A stretch of DNA of 14,618 nt from JASJBU01 sp965372385 (GCA_965372385.1 CBDVCD010000063.1:1-14618), one strand, 5' to 3'. Positions 1 through 7,358 are shown, counted from the first letter of the stretch. Notes: a model not told the origin generated them from the letters alone. Program-made: numbers and translations.

Positions 1-55
1 GGCTTACGCCACTACCCCCTCAAGATAGCGTGTCTACCAATTCCACCACATCGGC
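1..55 (-). tRNA. leuU: tRNA-Leu(GAG), 3' part cut by window edge
   Basis: Read on the minus strand, the sequence begins GCCGATGTGGTGGAATTGG, the usual start of a bacterial leucine tRNA with its acceptor strand and D-arm. A 5-bp anticodon stem (CTATC/GGTAG) encloses the 7-base loop TTGAGGG, which places the anticodon GAG at positions 21-19. The long variable arm begins just after it, and the rest (variable arm, T-arm, acceptor 3' strand) lies outside the window. A Leu(GAG) tRNA directly after secG is the arrangement known from E. coli (leuU), which supports the assignment. It reads CUC and CUU leucine codons. The 68 bases between it and the secG stop contain no clear terminator, so it may be co-transcribed with secG. 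Confidence 0.93.
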
Positions 56-123
56 GATGTCCTTTATTGTCTACTCCTGTACTGCTGGCTCAGGCATATC
101 GGATGCTTCCGGTGTGACAGGCG

Positions 124-486
124 CTAGGGTTCCTCTTGAGCAGCTGGCGCAACCGGCACGTCGGATGATATGGCCGGTACCGCAGGAACCCCAGTCTCTT
201 CGACTTGGGTCTCACTACCCTTCAGTAAAGACTCGAGTACATTAGGGCCTTCCCGCTTCTCAGAGGCAAAGTAGGCCAGACTCATGCTGGTCAGGAAAAA
301 CAGGGTCGCCAAGACAGCGGTTGCACGGGTAAGAAATGAGGCAGAACCCTTCGCACCGAATACTGTTGCCGAGGCGCCACTGCCAAAGGCAGCACCTGCG
401 TCCGCTCCCTTTCCGTGCTGGATCAGGATCAAACCAATCATTCCAAGCGCCAGAAAGAGATGAATCACTACAAAAATGGTCTGCAT
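124..486 (-). CDS. secG: SecG, Sec translocon subunit
   Basis: SecG is the small inner-membrane subunit of the SecYEG protein-export channel and assists SecA-driven translocation. The 120-residue protein starts MQTIFVVIHLFLALGMIGL, a first membrane segment at about residues 3-21. The conserved cytoplasmic loop follows (LIQHGKGADAGAAFGSGASATVFG, about 20-44), and then a second membrane segment at about 52-71. The C-terminal tail (about 75-120) is rich in Glu, Pro, Ala and Val, as in many gammaproteobacterial SecG proteins. It starts with ATG 18 bases after the tpiA stop. The purine-rich stretch GAAGAG upstream is only a moderate ribosome-binding site. tRNA-Leu follows it, as in E. coli and Pseudomonas. 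Identity is clear from length, loop motif and neighbours. Confidence 0.95.
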   Translation of the reverse strand: MQTIFVVIHLFLALGMIGLILIQHGKGADAGAAFGSGASATVFGAKGSASFLTRATAVLATLFFLTSMSLAYFASEKREGPNVLESLLKGSETQVEETGVPAVPAISSDVPVAPAAQEEP

Positions 487-504
487 GTCTTACTCTTCTG
501 TTGT

Positions 505-1257
505 TTAATTTGCCGCAGTACAGATACCGAGAAAATCCCCAGCCTTGAGTGCCGCACCGCCAATCAGGCCGCCATCGATATCCGGTTTGCCAATCAACTC
601 CTTGGCATTGTCCGGCTTCATGGAGCCACCATAGAGAATGCGTAAGCCCTCAGCCACATCCGCACTCTTTGCTGCAACCCGGGAGCGAATAAAGGCATGT
701 ACCTCCTGGGCCTGTTCCGGGGTGGCCGTCATGCCGGTTCCGATTGCCCAGACCGGCTCGTAGGCAATAACGCCTTCCGCCAAGGCATCGACACCCTCCA
801 GCCCGATCACCGCATCCAGCTGGCGCGCCACCACTTCCTCGGTAATACCACCCTCGCGCTCCTCCAGGGATTCACCGATACACAGGATCGGAACCAACCC
901 GGCGGCGCGGGCCACTGCATACTTCTTCGCCACCAGTTCATCGCTCTCGGCATGATAGGTGCGACGCTCGGAGTGTCCCACGATCACATACTTACAAGCA
1001 AAGTCGTTGAGCATCGAGGCGGCAATCTCACCGGTATATGCTCCGGCCGACTCTGTGGAGAGATCCTGGCCACCCCAGGCGACTGCCGTACCCGCCAGTT
1101 GTTGCTGTGCTTGTGGAATAAACACACTGGGAGGGCAAACCACGACTTCCGCGTTCTTTACATCCCCCATGCCTTGCTTGATACCATCCAGCAGTTCCCG
1201 AACGCTATCGAGAGAACCGTTCATCTTCCAGTTACCGGCCACAAGCGGCTGCCGCAT
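505..1257 (-). CDS. tpiA: Triosephosphate isomerase
   Basis: This enzyme interconverts dihydroxyacetone phosphate and glyceraldehyde 3-phosphate in glycolysis and gluconeogenesis, in the cytoplasm. With the ATG at 1257 the protein has 250 residues. The catalytic residues then fall at Asn9 and Lys11 (AGNWKMNGS), His95 (VGHSERR) and Glu167 (AYEPVWAIGTG). These are the E. coli positions for His95 and Glu167, a strong argument for this start. The phosphate-binding motifs YGGSMKP and GGLIGGAAL are present near the C terminus. A ribosome-binding site AGGAG lies 8 bases before this ATG; an in-frame GTG at 1266 overlaps that site and is therefore unlikely. The gene lies between glmM and secG, as in Pseudomonas. 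A hairpin with a T-rich tail lies just upstream, so expression may be partly separate from glmM. Confidence 0.96.
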   Translation of the reverse strand: MRQPLVAGNWKMNGSLDSVRELLDGIKQGMGDVKNAEVVVCPPSVFIPQAQQQLAGTAVAWGGQDLSTESAGAYTGEIAASMLNDFACKYVIVGHSERRTYHAESDELVAKKYAVARAAGLVPILCIGESLEEREGGITEEVVARQLDAVIGLEGVDALAEGVIAYEPVWAIGTGMTATPEQAQEVHAFIRSRVAAKSADVAEGLRILYGGSMKPDNAKELIGKPDIDGGLIGGAALKAGDFLGICTAAN

Positions 1258-1271
1258 GATGCTCACTCCTA

Positions 1272-1314
1272 GAGTAAAAAATGAAAGCGCGCTAGCTTAA
1301 CGGCCAACGCGCTT
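1272..1314 (-). terminator. Terminator-like hairpin between glmM and tpiA
   Basis: On the minus strand AAGCGCGTTGGC pairs with GCTAGCGCGCTT, a 12-bp stem (1285-1314) with two G-T wobbles and a 6-base loop. It is followed by TCATTTTTTAC, a T-rich tail. This has the form of an intrinsic terminator placed 20 bases after the glmM stop. Since tpiA starts at 1257, it would lower read-through from glmM into tpiA-secG, or serve as a processing hairpin. I see no obvious promoter between it and tpiA, so partial read-through seems necessary. Confidence 0.6.
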
Positions 1315-1333
1315 GAAATCAATCACCATCTGA

Positions 1334-2680
1334 TCATGTTCCAGCGATATAGCCCCGCACCACCGCTGAGATCTGCCCCGTCAACTGCTCCACCTGCCGC
1401 CCATCGCTGCCTTCCAACATGATACGAATCAATGGTTCGGTACCCGATGGCCGGAGCAAAACCCGGCCGGATTTACCCATCTCCAGCTCGGCTTCACGCA
1501 CGGCCTTTTTCACCTCCTTTGCCCCCATTACCTCGACAGGCGTCTTGCCACCCAGATGGATGTTGACCAATTTCTGGGGATACTTGGTCATCCCCACGGT
1601 CAAATCACGCAGGCTTTGGCCAGTGGCGCGCATCTCGGCAAGCACCTGCAGAGCCGAGACAATACCGTCTCCCGTGGTGGTCCTATCGAGACAGATGATA
1701 TGCCCCGACTGCTCCCCACCCAGCATCCAGCCCTTCTGATTCAACCGTTCCATGATGTAGCGATCACCCACCTGAGTACGTTCGAATGCCACCCCATGTT
1801 CTCGCAGGGCATGCTCGAGACCCAGATTACTCATCAGGGTTCCCACCACGGCACCATGAAGTTCCCCGGTCCGTATCCTGGAGCGCGCGATGATATAGAG
1901 GATCTGGTCGCCATCCACCTCATTGCCCTGATCATCCACCATGATCAGACGGTCGCCATCACCATCGAGGGCAATGCCCAGATCCGCCTGATGTTCCAGA
2001 ACCGATGCCTTCAGATGTTCAGGATAGGTCGAGCCCACACCCTCATTGATATTGAAACCGTTGGGTTTGTTGCCGATGGCAATCACCTCGGCACCCAACT
2101 CATCAAACACAAAGGGCGCGATGTTGTAGGTTGCGCCATGGGCGCAATCCACCACGACCTTCATACCGCTGAATTTCGTATTGAGCGGAATGGTGCTCTT
2201 ACAGAACTCGATATAGCGGCCTTCCGCATCCATGCGGACCGCCTTGCCTAAACTGGACGACTCGACGGTCACCAGGGGTTTGTCCATCTCCGCCTCGATA
2301 GCAAGCTCAACCTCATCCGGTAGCTTACAACCGTCGCCGGAGAAGAACTTGATACCGTTGTCCTGATAAGGGTTGTGCGAGGCACTGATGACTATGCCCG
2401 CCTGGGCATGCAGGGTACGGGTCAGATAGGCGACACCAGGGGTTGGCATCGGCCCCAACAGACTGATGTTGACCCCGGCGGCGGACAGCCCCGCTTCCAG
2501 CGCGGACTCCAACAGATAACCGGAGATGCGGGTATCCTTGCCGATCAGCACCCGGCTCTTCATATCACTCCCCAGCACGCGGCCCGCGGCCCACCCCAGT
2601 TTCAAGACAAATTCGGGTGTAATGGCGCCTACGCCAAGCCGGCCCCGCACACCATCCGTTCCAAAGTATTTTCGGCTCAC
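1334..2680 (-). CDS. glmM: Phosphoglucosamine mutase
   Basis: GlmM converts glucosamine 6-phosphate to glucosamine 1-phosphate, on the route to UDP-GlcNAc for peptidoglycan and lipopolysaccharide. The chosen GTG start gives 448 residues beginning (M)SRKYFGTDGVRGRLG, the standard N terminus; E. coli GlmM has 445. The catalytic serine to be phosphorylated lies in SASHNP at about residue 101. The magnesium loop DGDGDR is at about 239-244, the sugar-binding loop GEQSGH at about 322-327, and the phosphate-binding loop RPSGTEP at about 410-416. All are intact. The ribosome-binding site AGGTGAGG lies 8 bases before the GTG. A longer in-frame reading from a TTG at 2722 would add 14 unconserved residues and abut the folP stop; I reject it. 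The gene follows folP in the ftsH-folP-glmM order known from many proteobacteria. Confidence 0.97.
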   Translation of the reverse strand: MSRKYFGTDGVRGRLGVGAITPEFVLKLGWAAGRVLGSDMKSRVLIGKDTRISGYLLESALEAGLSAAGVNISLLGPMPTPGVAYLTRTLHAQAGIVISASHNPYQDNGIKFFSGDGCKLPDEVELAIEAEMDKPLVTVESSSLGKAVRMDAEGRYIEFCKSTIPLNTKFSGMKVVVDCAHGATYNIAPFVFDELGAEVIAIGNKPNGFNINEGVGSTYPEHLKASVLEHQADLGIALDGDGDRLIMVDDQGNEVDGDQILYIIARSRIRTGELHGAVVGTLMSNLGLEHALREHGVAFERTQVGDRYIMERLNQKGWMLGGEQSGHIICLDRTTTGDGIVSALQVLAEMRATGQSLRDLTVGMTKYPQKLVNIHLGGKTPVEVMGAKEVKKAVREAELEMGKSGRVLLRPSGTEPLIRIMLEGSDGRQVEQLTGQISAVVRGYIAGT

Positions 2681-2722
2681 TCGCTCATCCTCACCTGAGA
2701 TGCACTTTTTACCACGCCCCAA

Positions 2723-3556
2723 TTACGCATACGACTCAATGGCAGCCACCACCTTCAGGGCGTCAACAGTTGCCCGTACATCGTGGGTCCTGATGACGGA
2801 TGCACCCTCACGCACAGCCAGAACCGCTGCCGCAATACTGCCGAAGAGCCGCTCATCAACTGGCACTTCACCCAATAGGGCAGCAATCATCGATTTTCTT
2901 GAGATGCCCACCAGAACCGGCACCTCCAACTCCCGAAAAACTGCCAGGTTTTTTAACAGGGCAAGATTATGTTCCAGGGTTTTGCCAAACCCGAATCCAG
3001 GATCGATCAGTATCCGATCCGCTGGAATTCCGGCCTTTATGCAGACATCGATCCGCTCGGCAAGAAAGTTCCTGATGTCGACGACCACATCCTGATACTG
3101 GGGTGATCGCTGCATCGTGCGCGGCTCACCCTGCATGTGCATCAGACAGACAGGCACCTTGAGCCTGGCTGCCGCCTCCACCGCCCCGGGGGCCTGCAGT
3201 GCCATCACGTCGTTGATCAGCCCGGCGCCCGCGGCCACTGCCTCCCGCATCACTTGCGGCTTGCTGGTATCGATGGACAGGGGGATATGCAATTCGCGGG
3301 ACAGCGCCTCAATGACCGGGATCACCCGATCGAACTCCTCCTGAACATCCACCGGACGGGCACCGGGTCGCGTGGACTCACCGCCGATATCGATGAGGGC
3401 GGCCCCCTCCTGCTGCATCTGATGAGCCTGTGCCACAGCAGCCTCGATATCAGCAAACTGGCCGCCATCCGAGAAGGAGTCAGGGGTGATATTGAGGATA
3501 CCCATGACCTGGGGGGCACCCAGGTCGACAGGTTTACCTGCACAGTCAAGGATCAA
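2723..3556 (-). CDS. folP: Dihydropteroate synthase
   Basis: FolP condenses 4-aminobenzoate with 6-hydroxymethyl-dihydropterin diphosphate to make dihydropteroate in folate synthesis; it is the sulfonamide target. The 277-residue TIM-barrel protein shows NITPDSFSDGG (22-32, diphosphate-binding loop 1), GGESTRPG (58-65, loop 2), IDTSKP (95-100), DPGFGFGKT (185-193), GISRKSM (217-223) and IRTHDV (255-260). These are the family's key pterin, pABA and phosphate sites. The start is a TTG at 3556; no ATG or GTG lies in frame between it and the ftsH stop 17 bases upstream. No good ribosome-binding site is visible, so translation may be coupled to ftsH. Length is close to the usual 275-285. Confidence 0.96.
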   Translation of the reverse strand: MILDCAGKPVDLGAPQVMGILNITPDSFSDGGQFADIEAAVAQAHQMQQEGAALIDIGGESTRPGARPVDVQEEFDRVIPVIEALSRELHIPLSIDTSKPQVMREAVAAGAGLINDVMALQAPGAVEAAARLKVPVCLMHMQGEPRTMQRSPQYQDVVVDIRNFLAERIDVCIKAGIPADRILIDPGFGFGKTLEHNLALLKNLAVFRELEVPVLVGISRKSMIAALLGEVPVDERLFGSIAAAVLAVREGASVIRTHDVRATVDALKVVAAIESYA

Positions 3557-3573
3557 TGCGATACTGAGAGGGG

Positions 3574-5502
3574 CTAATGTTGGTTGGCGGGACCGCCAAT
3601 GGTGCCGGAGGCATCGTCTGACGATGTGACCTCACCTGACGGCTTGGTATCATCGTCAGAACCCGTTTCCGGCTCTTCCCAGTCTTTTGGCGGCCGGGGC
3701 GTCTTACCCTGCATGATGTCATCGATCTGTTCTGCATCGATGGTCTCGTACTTCATCAGCGCATCGGACATCATGTGCAGCTTGTCCAGGTTCTCCTTGA
3801 GAATCGTGTCTGCACGCTTGTAGTTACGATCGATGAAGCTGCGGATCTCCTCATCGATGGTATGAGCGGTATCGTCCGAGACATTCTTATGCTGGGTGAT
3901 GGCGCGCCCAAGGAAGACCTCCTCCTCCTCTTCACTGTACATCAGCGGCCCGAGACGTTCGGAGAGACCCCACTTGGTCACCATGTTGCGCGCCAGTTCG
4001 GTGGCGCGCTTGATATCGTTGGAGGCGCCAGTGGTCACCTTGTCTAAACCGAAGACCAGCTCTTCCGCGATACGACCGCCGAACAGGCTGGAGATCTGGC
4101 TCTCCAGGGTCTGCTTGCTGAGGCTGTAGCGATCCTGTTCCGGCAGGAACATGGTCACCCCCAGGGCCTGTCCACGGGGGATGATACTGACCTTGTAGAC
4201 TGGATCATGCGCTGGCACCAGACGCCCGACGATGGCATGCCCGGACTCGTGATAGGCGGTAAGTTTCTTCTCCTCATCGCTCATCACCATGGAGCGGCGC
4301 TCGGCACCCATCATGATCTTATCCTTGGCCTTCTCCATCTCCTCCATGCTCACCTCGGTCTTATTGGAACGTGCGGCAAACAGAGCCGCCTCATTCACCA
4401 GATTGGCCAGATCGGCACCGGAGAAGCCCGGGGTGCCGCGGGCAATAATCGAGGGCTTCACATCGTCCGCCGCCGCCACCTTGCGCAGATGGACCTTGAG
4501 GATCTGTTCGCGACCACGCACATCCGGCAGGGGTACCACCACTTGACGATCGAACCGCCCCGGTCGCAGCAGTGCCGGATCCAGCACATCGGGCCGGTTG
4601 GTGGCGGCAATCACGATGACACCCTCGTTACCCTCGAAACCGTCCATCTCCACCAGCAACTGATTCAGCGTCTGCTCGCGTTCATCGTGACCACCGCCGA
4701 GACCGGCGCCACGGTGCCGGCCTACCGCGTCGATCTCATCGATGAAGATGATACAGGGGGCGTGTTTCTTAGCCTGCTCGAACATGTCGCGCACCCGGGA
4801 GGCGCCCACACCGACGAACATCTCGACAAAATCGGAACCGGAGATGGTGAAGAACGGCACCTTGGCCTCTCCGGCAATCGCCCTGGCCAACAGGGTCTTA
4901 CCGGTACCCGGCGAACCGAGCAGCAGTACGCCTTTGGGGATCTTGCCGCCAAGTTTCTGGAATTTTGAGGGATCACGCAGGAAATCCACCATCTCGGTGA
5001 CCTCCTCCTTGGCCTCCTCGATCCCGGCCACATCGTTGAAGGTGATTTTTACCTGGTCCTCGGTGAGCATCCTGGCCTTGCTCTTGCCGAAGGACATGGC
5101 CCCACGGCCAGCACCACCGCCCTGCATCTGGCGCATGAAAAAGATCCATAGACCGATCAGTACGAACAGTGGAAACCAGTTGATGAGGATATTCATCAGC
5201 AGGGAGGGTTTCTCGGGAGGTGTCGCCACAATCTCCACGTTGTTATTGAGCAGGTCGCTCACCAGCCCATCATCACCCGGGCTGTAGGTGGAAAACCGCT
5301 GACCGGAGGTCATGCTCCCTTCGATATCCCGGCTGTTTTGGATATTGACCTCTTTGACGCTACCCGACTTTACTTCATTAATGAATTCGGAGTAGCTGAT
5401 AGCCTGGGACTTAGGGGTCGTAGTGGAAAAATTGTTGAATACCGTCATCAAGACGATCGCAATCACCACCCAGAGAATCAGATTTTTTGCCATATCATTC
5501 AA
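3574..5502 (-). CDS. ftsH: ATP-dependent zinc metalloprotease FtsH
   Basis: FtsH is a membrane-anchored AAA+ protease that removes misplaced membrane proteins and short-lived regulators. Membrane segments lie at about residues 6-22 and 101-122 with a periplasmic domain between them. The AAA domain has Walker A GSPGTGKT (196-203), pore motif FVG (229-231), Walker B IIFIDE (251-256) and the second region of homology with RPGRFDRQ (about 313-320). The protease domain has HESGH (418-422) and the third zinc ligand Asp496 in GASND. Serine replaces the more common first proline of GPPGTGKT, a tolerated position. The tail after residue 605 is acidic and Ser/Thr-rich. The start is either TTG at 5502, with GAGAGG 9 bases upstream, or ATG at 5493, giving MAKNLILW as in E. 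coli. An ATG-TTT-TGA mini-frame overlaps this region. Confidence 0.97.
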   Translation of the reverse strand: MNDMAKNLILWVVIAIVLMTVFNNFSTTTPKSQAISYSEFINEVKSGSVKEVNIQNSRDIEGSMTSGQRFSTYSPGDDGLVSDLLNNNVEIVATPPEKPSLLMNILINWFPLFVLIGLWIFFMRQMQGGGAGRGAMSFGKSKARMLTEDQVKITFNDVAGIEEAKEEVTEMVDFLRDPSKFQKLGGKIPKGVLLLGSPGTGKTLLARAIAGEAKVPFFTISGSDFVEMFVGVGASRVRDMFEQAKKHAPCIIFIDEIDAVGRHRGAGLGGGHDEREQTLNQLLVEMDGFEGNEGVIVIAATNRPDVLDPALLRPGRFDRQVVVPLPDVRGREQILKVHLRKVAAADDVKPSIIARGTPGFSGADLANLVNEAALFAARSNKTEVSMEEMEKAKDKIMMGAERRSMVMSDEEKKLTAYHESGHAIVGRLVPAHDPVYKVSIIPRGQALGVTMFLPEQDRYSLSKQTLESQISSLFGGRIAEELVFGLDKVTTGASNDIKRATELARNMVTKWGLSERLGPLMYSEEEEEVFLGRAITQHKNVSDDTAHTIDEEIRSFIDRNYKRADTILKENLDKLHMMSDALMKYETIDAEQIDDIMQGKTPRPPKDWEEPETGSDDDTKPSGEVTSSDDASGTIGGPANQH

Positions 5503-5568
5503 AACATTAAACCTCTCAAGTCATCCTGTTCAGCAGGAACCTTGGCATATAGAATGTTTGGTAAGGTA

Positions 5569-6189
5569 CTATAGTTTAAAGTTCCCTGCTACCAGATAGA
5601 TCTCGCGGCTTTTCGGCCGGGAGGATTTGGGTTTTCGGCTGACGACTTTTCCAAATGAGCTGCGCAGCTCTTTCAGGTACTGATCGAACCCCGCCCCCTG
5701 AAATACCTTCACCACGAAGCCACCCCCTGGCCGCAGGGACTCCCGGGCAAACTCCAGGGCCAGCTCACACAGATACATGACGCGGGGCTGATCCACACTG
5801 GTCATACCGGTTACATTGGGGGCCATGTCGGAAATTACAAGGTCCACTCTTTCGCCCGCCAGCAGCTTGCGCAACTCATCCAGCGGACCCGGCTCCCGAA
5901 AATCGCCCTGGATGAAGGTCACACCGGCGATCGGCTCCATCTCCAGGATATCCAAGGCAATCACCTGCCCTTTCACCCCCACCAGATTCCTGACCACCTG
6001 AGACCAGCTACCCGGCGCCGCACCCAGATCGACCACCCGCATACCGGGTTTGAGAATCCGATCCTTCTCCTGGATCTCCAGCAGCTTGAAGACCGCCCGG
6101 GAACGGTAACCCTCTTTCCGGGCCCGCTTCACATAGTCATCATTAAAATGTCGATCCAGCCACTGACGGCTGCTTTTGCTGCGTTTCAT
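5569..6189 (-). CDS. rlmE: 23S rRNA 2'-O-methyltransferase RlmE (FtsJ/RrmJ)
   Basis: RlmE methylates the 2'-OH of U2552 (E. coli numbering) in the A loop of 23S rRNA, a late step of 50S maturation. The 206-residue protein (E. coli about 209) has the S-adenosylmethionine motif DLGAAPGSW (54-62). The K-D-K-E tetrad of the family is present: Lys35 (AVFKLL), Asp121 (ISDMAPN), Lys161 (VVKVFQG) and Glu196 (SREIYLV). The basic N terminus suits RNA binding. It lies 66 bases upstream of ftsH, the classic ftsJ-ftsH pair. The ATG at 6189 has no clear Shine-Dalgarno sequence; the bases before it are A/T-rich and lead directly into the inverted-repeat element at 6203-6379. That insertion may have replaced the original leader. 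Confidence 0.96.
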   Translation of the reverse strand: MKRSKSSRQWLDRHFNDDYVKRARKEGYRSRAVFKLLEIQEKDRILKPGMRVVDLGAAPGSWSQVVRNLVGVKGQVIALDILEMEPIAGVTFIQGDFREPGPLDELRKLLAGERVDLVISDMAPNVTGMTSVDQPRVMYLCELALEFARESLRPGGGFVVKVFQGAGFDQYLKELRSSFGKVVSRKPKSSRPKSREIYLVAGNFKL

Positions 6190-6202
6190 AAAAGTTTTTT
6201 AG

Positions 6203-6379
6203 TCCGCGAATAAACGCGAATAAACGCAAATAGAGATGAAAATTAATCAGTTATTGCTAACCTTTTCGGCATCTTCACACAAAGCGACTAGCGTCGCTAA
6301 TCGCAGCCACCGGCAGCTCCTACGGAGGCTGAATGGTTACGAAAATATTAACCTATTCGCATTAGCATTTATTTGCGGA
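6203..6379. mobile_element. Short inverted-repeat element (MITE-like), no gene
   Basis: The left end (6203-6222) and the reverse complement of the right end (6360-6379) share TCCGC, A or G, AATAAA, C or T, GC, G or T, AAT: about 17 of 20 positions agree. The left end continues as tandem 10-bp units starting at 6205, 6215 and 6225 (two CGCGAATAAA copies, then CGCAAATAG). GTTTTTT occurs just outside both ends (6194-6200 and 6381-6387), which could be a target duplication but is low in complexity. The 140-bp interior has no open frame; it holds a REP-like sequence and a strong palindrome. The end units match those of the cassette between carA and carB. Calling it mobile is inference from this structure; no transposase is present. 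Confidence 0.5.
6284..6323 (-). repeat. GTAG-type REP-like sequence plus 21-bp near-palindrome
   Basis: On the minus strand the block starts GTAGGAGCTGCCGGTGGCTG. This resembles REP sequences of pseudomonads and other gammaproteobacteria, which begin GTAGGAGC followed by an imperfect stem; here GCTGCC and GGCTGC flank the loop GGT with one mismatch. Immediately after it, 6284-6304 is a 21-bp near-palindrome: GCGACTAGCG, centre T, CGCTAATCGC, a 10-bp stem with one wobble. GTAG-headed REPs are known substrates of RAYT transposases in other genomes. Whether this is one of many copies here cannot be judged from a single window. Confidence 0.45.
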
Positions 6380-6395
6380 CGTTTTTTCAACAACT

Positions 6396-6424
6396 TAGCC
6401 ATAAGGCCATAACTTGGTTAGAAT
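6396..6424 (+). promoter_or_regulatory. Candidate sigma-70 promoter of yhbY
   Basis: TAGCCA (6396-6401, 4 of 6 matches to TTGACA), a 17-base spacer, then TAGAAT (6419-6424, 5 of 6 matches to TATAAT). Transcription would start near 6431, about 26 bases before the yhbY ATG. It lies just outside the right end of the inverted-repeat element. Confidence 0.4.
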
Positions 6425-6456
6425 GCCGCCCCTTTCCACCAAACCGGCCTAGCAGC

Positions 6457-6753
6457 ATGCACCTGAATCCCCAACAGATCCGTGAACTGAATAAACTGGC
6501 ACACCACCTGAAGCCAGTAGTGATGTTGGGTCAGCAGGGTCTGGGCGAGAACCAACTCAATGAGATCGATATCGCCCTCGATGCCCATGAACTCATCAAG
6601 GTCAAACTCGCGGGAGCGGACAAGGCGGAGCGCGATCAAATCAGCCGTGAAATTGTCACCCAACAAAAAGCCAACCTGATCCAGATCATCGGCAGGATGG
6701 CGATCTTCTACCGCCCCAACCCGGAGAAAAAGAAAAACCGGATTATCGTTTGA
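6457..6753 (+). CDS. yhbY: YhbY, ribosome-assembly RNA-binding protein (CRM/KH-like)
   Basis: YhbY is a small CRM-domain RNA-binding protein associated with pre-50S ribosomal particles. The 98-residue product begins MHLNPQQIRELNKLAHHLKP. It carries the conserved core LKPVVMLGQQGL (residues 17-28, the GxxG-like loop) and HELIKVKLAG (about 47-56), and ends with a basic tail rich in Lys and Arg. The start at 6457 gives the family length and N terminus (E. coli YhbY about 97); an in-frame ATG at 6373 would add an unconserved stretch. It is the only plus-strand gene in the housekeeping block: divergent from rlmE, convergent with greA, as in E. coli. Its last codons overlap a hairpin that serves as the greA terminator. 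Confidence 0.94.
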   Translation: MHLNPQQIRELNKLAHHLKPVVMLGQQGLGENQLNEIDIALDAHELIKVKLAGADKAERDQISREIVTQQKANLIQIIGRMAIFYRPNPEKKKNRIIV

Positions 6754-6767
6754 ACGATATTCCGGTT
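6724..6767 (-). terminator. Intrinsic terminator of greA, inside the 3' end of yhbY
   Basis: The two arms AACCGGATTATCGTT (6736-6750) and AACGATATTCCGGTT (6753-6767) are inverted repeats with a single mismatch. Read on the minus strand the hairpin is followed by TTTCTTTTTCTCC, the U-rich tail of a rho-independent terminator, 29 bases after the greA stop. The same hairpin contains the yhbY TGA (6751-6753). On the plus strand it lacks a T-run, so it would terminate yhbY poorly. The A-rich complement of the tail encodes the lysines near the YhbY C terminus. Confidence 0.75.
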
Positions 6768-6796
6768 CTCGGCAAACCCTATATCCTAAAACCGAT

Positions 6797-7273
6797 CTAT
6801 TCGTAGCGCACTTCCAGGATCTCGAACTCCCGCGGCCCATTAGGCGTCTGCAGGAATACATCATCACCTTCCGACTTTCCGATCAAGGCACGGGCAATAG
6901 GCGAACTGACCGAAATAAGGCCATGTTTGATGTCTGCCTCATCATCGCCCACGATCTGATAGGTGAACTCCTTATCGTTATCCAATTCGATCAGATCCAC
7001 CGTGGCTCCGAACACCACCTTGCCACCCGCATCGATAGTGGTGACATCGATGACCTGGGCATGGGAGAGCTTGCCCTCGATATCCTTGATCCGTCCCTCG
7101 ATGAAACCCTGCTGCTCGCGGGCGGCATGATACTCCGCATTCTCTTTCAGGTCGCCGTGGGCGCGGGCCTCGGCAATCGCCTTGATCACCTTCGGGCGCG
7201 CCACTCGCTTCAGCTCTTCGAGTTCGCTCCGAAGTTTCTCTGCGCCCCTGGCGGTCAGAGGTACTTTGCTCAT
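6797..7273 (-). CDS. greA: Transcription elongation factor GreA
   Basis: GreA inserts its coiled coil into the secondary channel of RNA polymerase and stimulates cleavage of backtracked RNA. The protein has 158 residues, the E. coli length. The N-terminal coiled coil covers about 8-75, with the acidic tip residues Asp41 and Glu44 in GDLKENAEY exactly where expected. The C-terminal FKBP-like domain ends with PNGPREFEILEVRYE. The ATG at 7273 has the ribosome-binding site GAGGAA 8 bases upstream. It follows carB by 170 bases and converges on yhbY, as in Pseudomonas. It probably has its own promoter in that gap and an intrinsic terminator overlapping yhbY. Confidence 0.97.
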   Translation of the reverse strand: MSKVPLTARGAEKLRSELEELKRVARPKVIKAIAEARAHGDLKENAEYHAAREQQGFIEGRIKDIEGKLSHAQVIDVTTIDAGGKVVFGATVDLIELDNDKEFTYQIVGDDEADIKHGLISVSSPIARALIGKSEGDDVFLQTPNGPREFEILEVRYE

Positions 7274-7358
7274 AGATCGTTCCTCAATATTTTCAATCTC
7301 TGCCGCACGTCAATCATCCTAGAATCCTCAGTTGAACACCGTGAAGAGTGCCATTCGT

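Noticed and set aside
1556..2251. A 231-codon plus-strand frame opposite glmM
   Set aside because: Mirror of the glmM coding sequence; no start signal and His/Gln-rich shadow composition.
4207..4968. A 253-codon plus-strand frame opposite ftsH
   Set aside because: Antisense shadow of the ftsH AAA domain with no recognisable protein features.
6205..6233. CRISPR array, because of tandem short repeats
   Set aside because: The units are only 10 bp and directly adjacent, with no spacers and no cas genes nearby.
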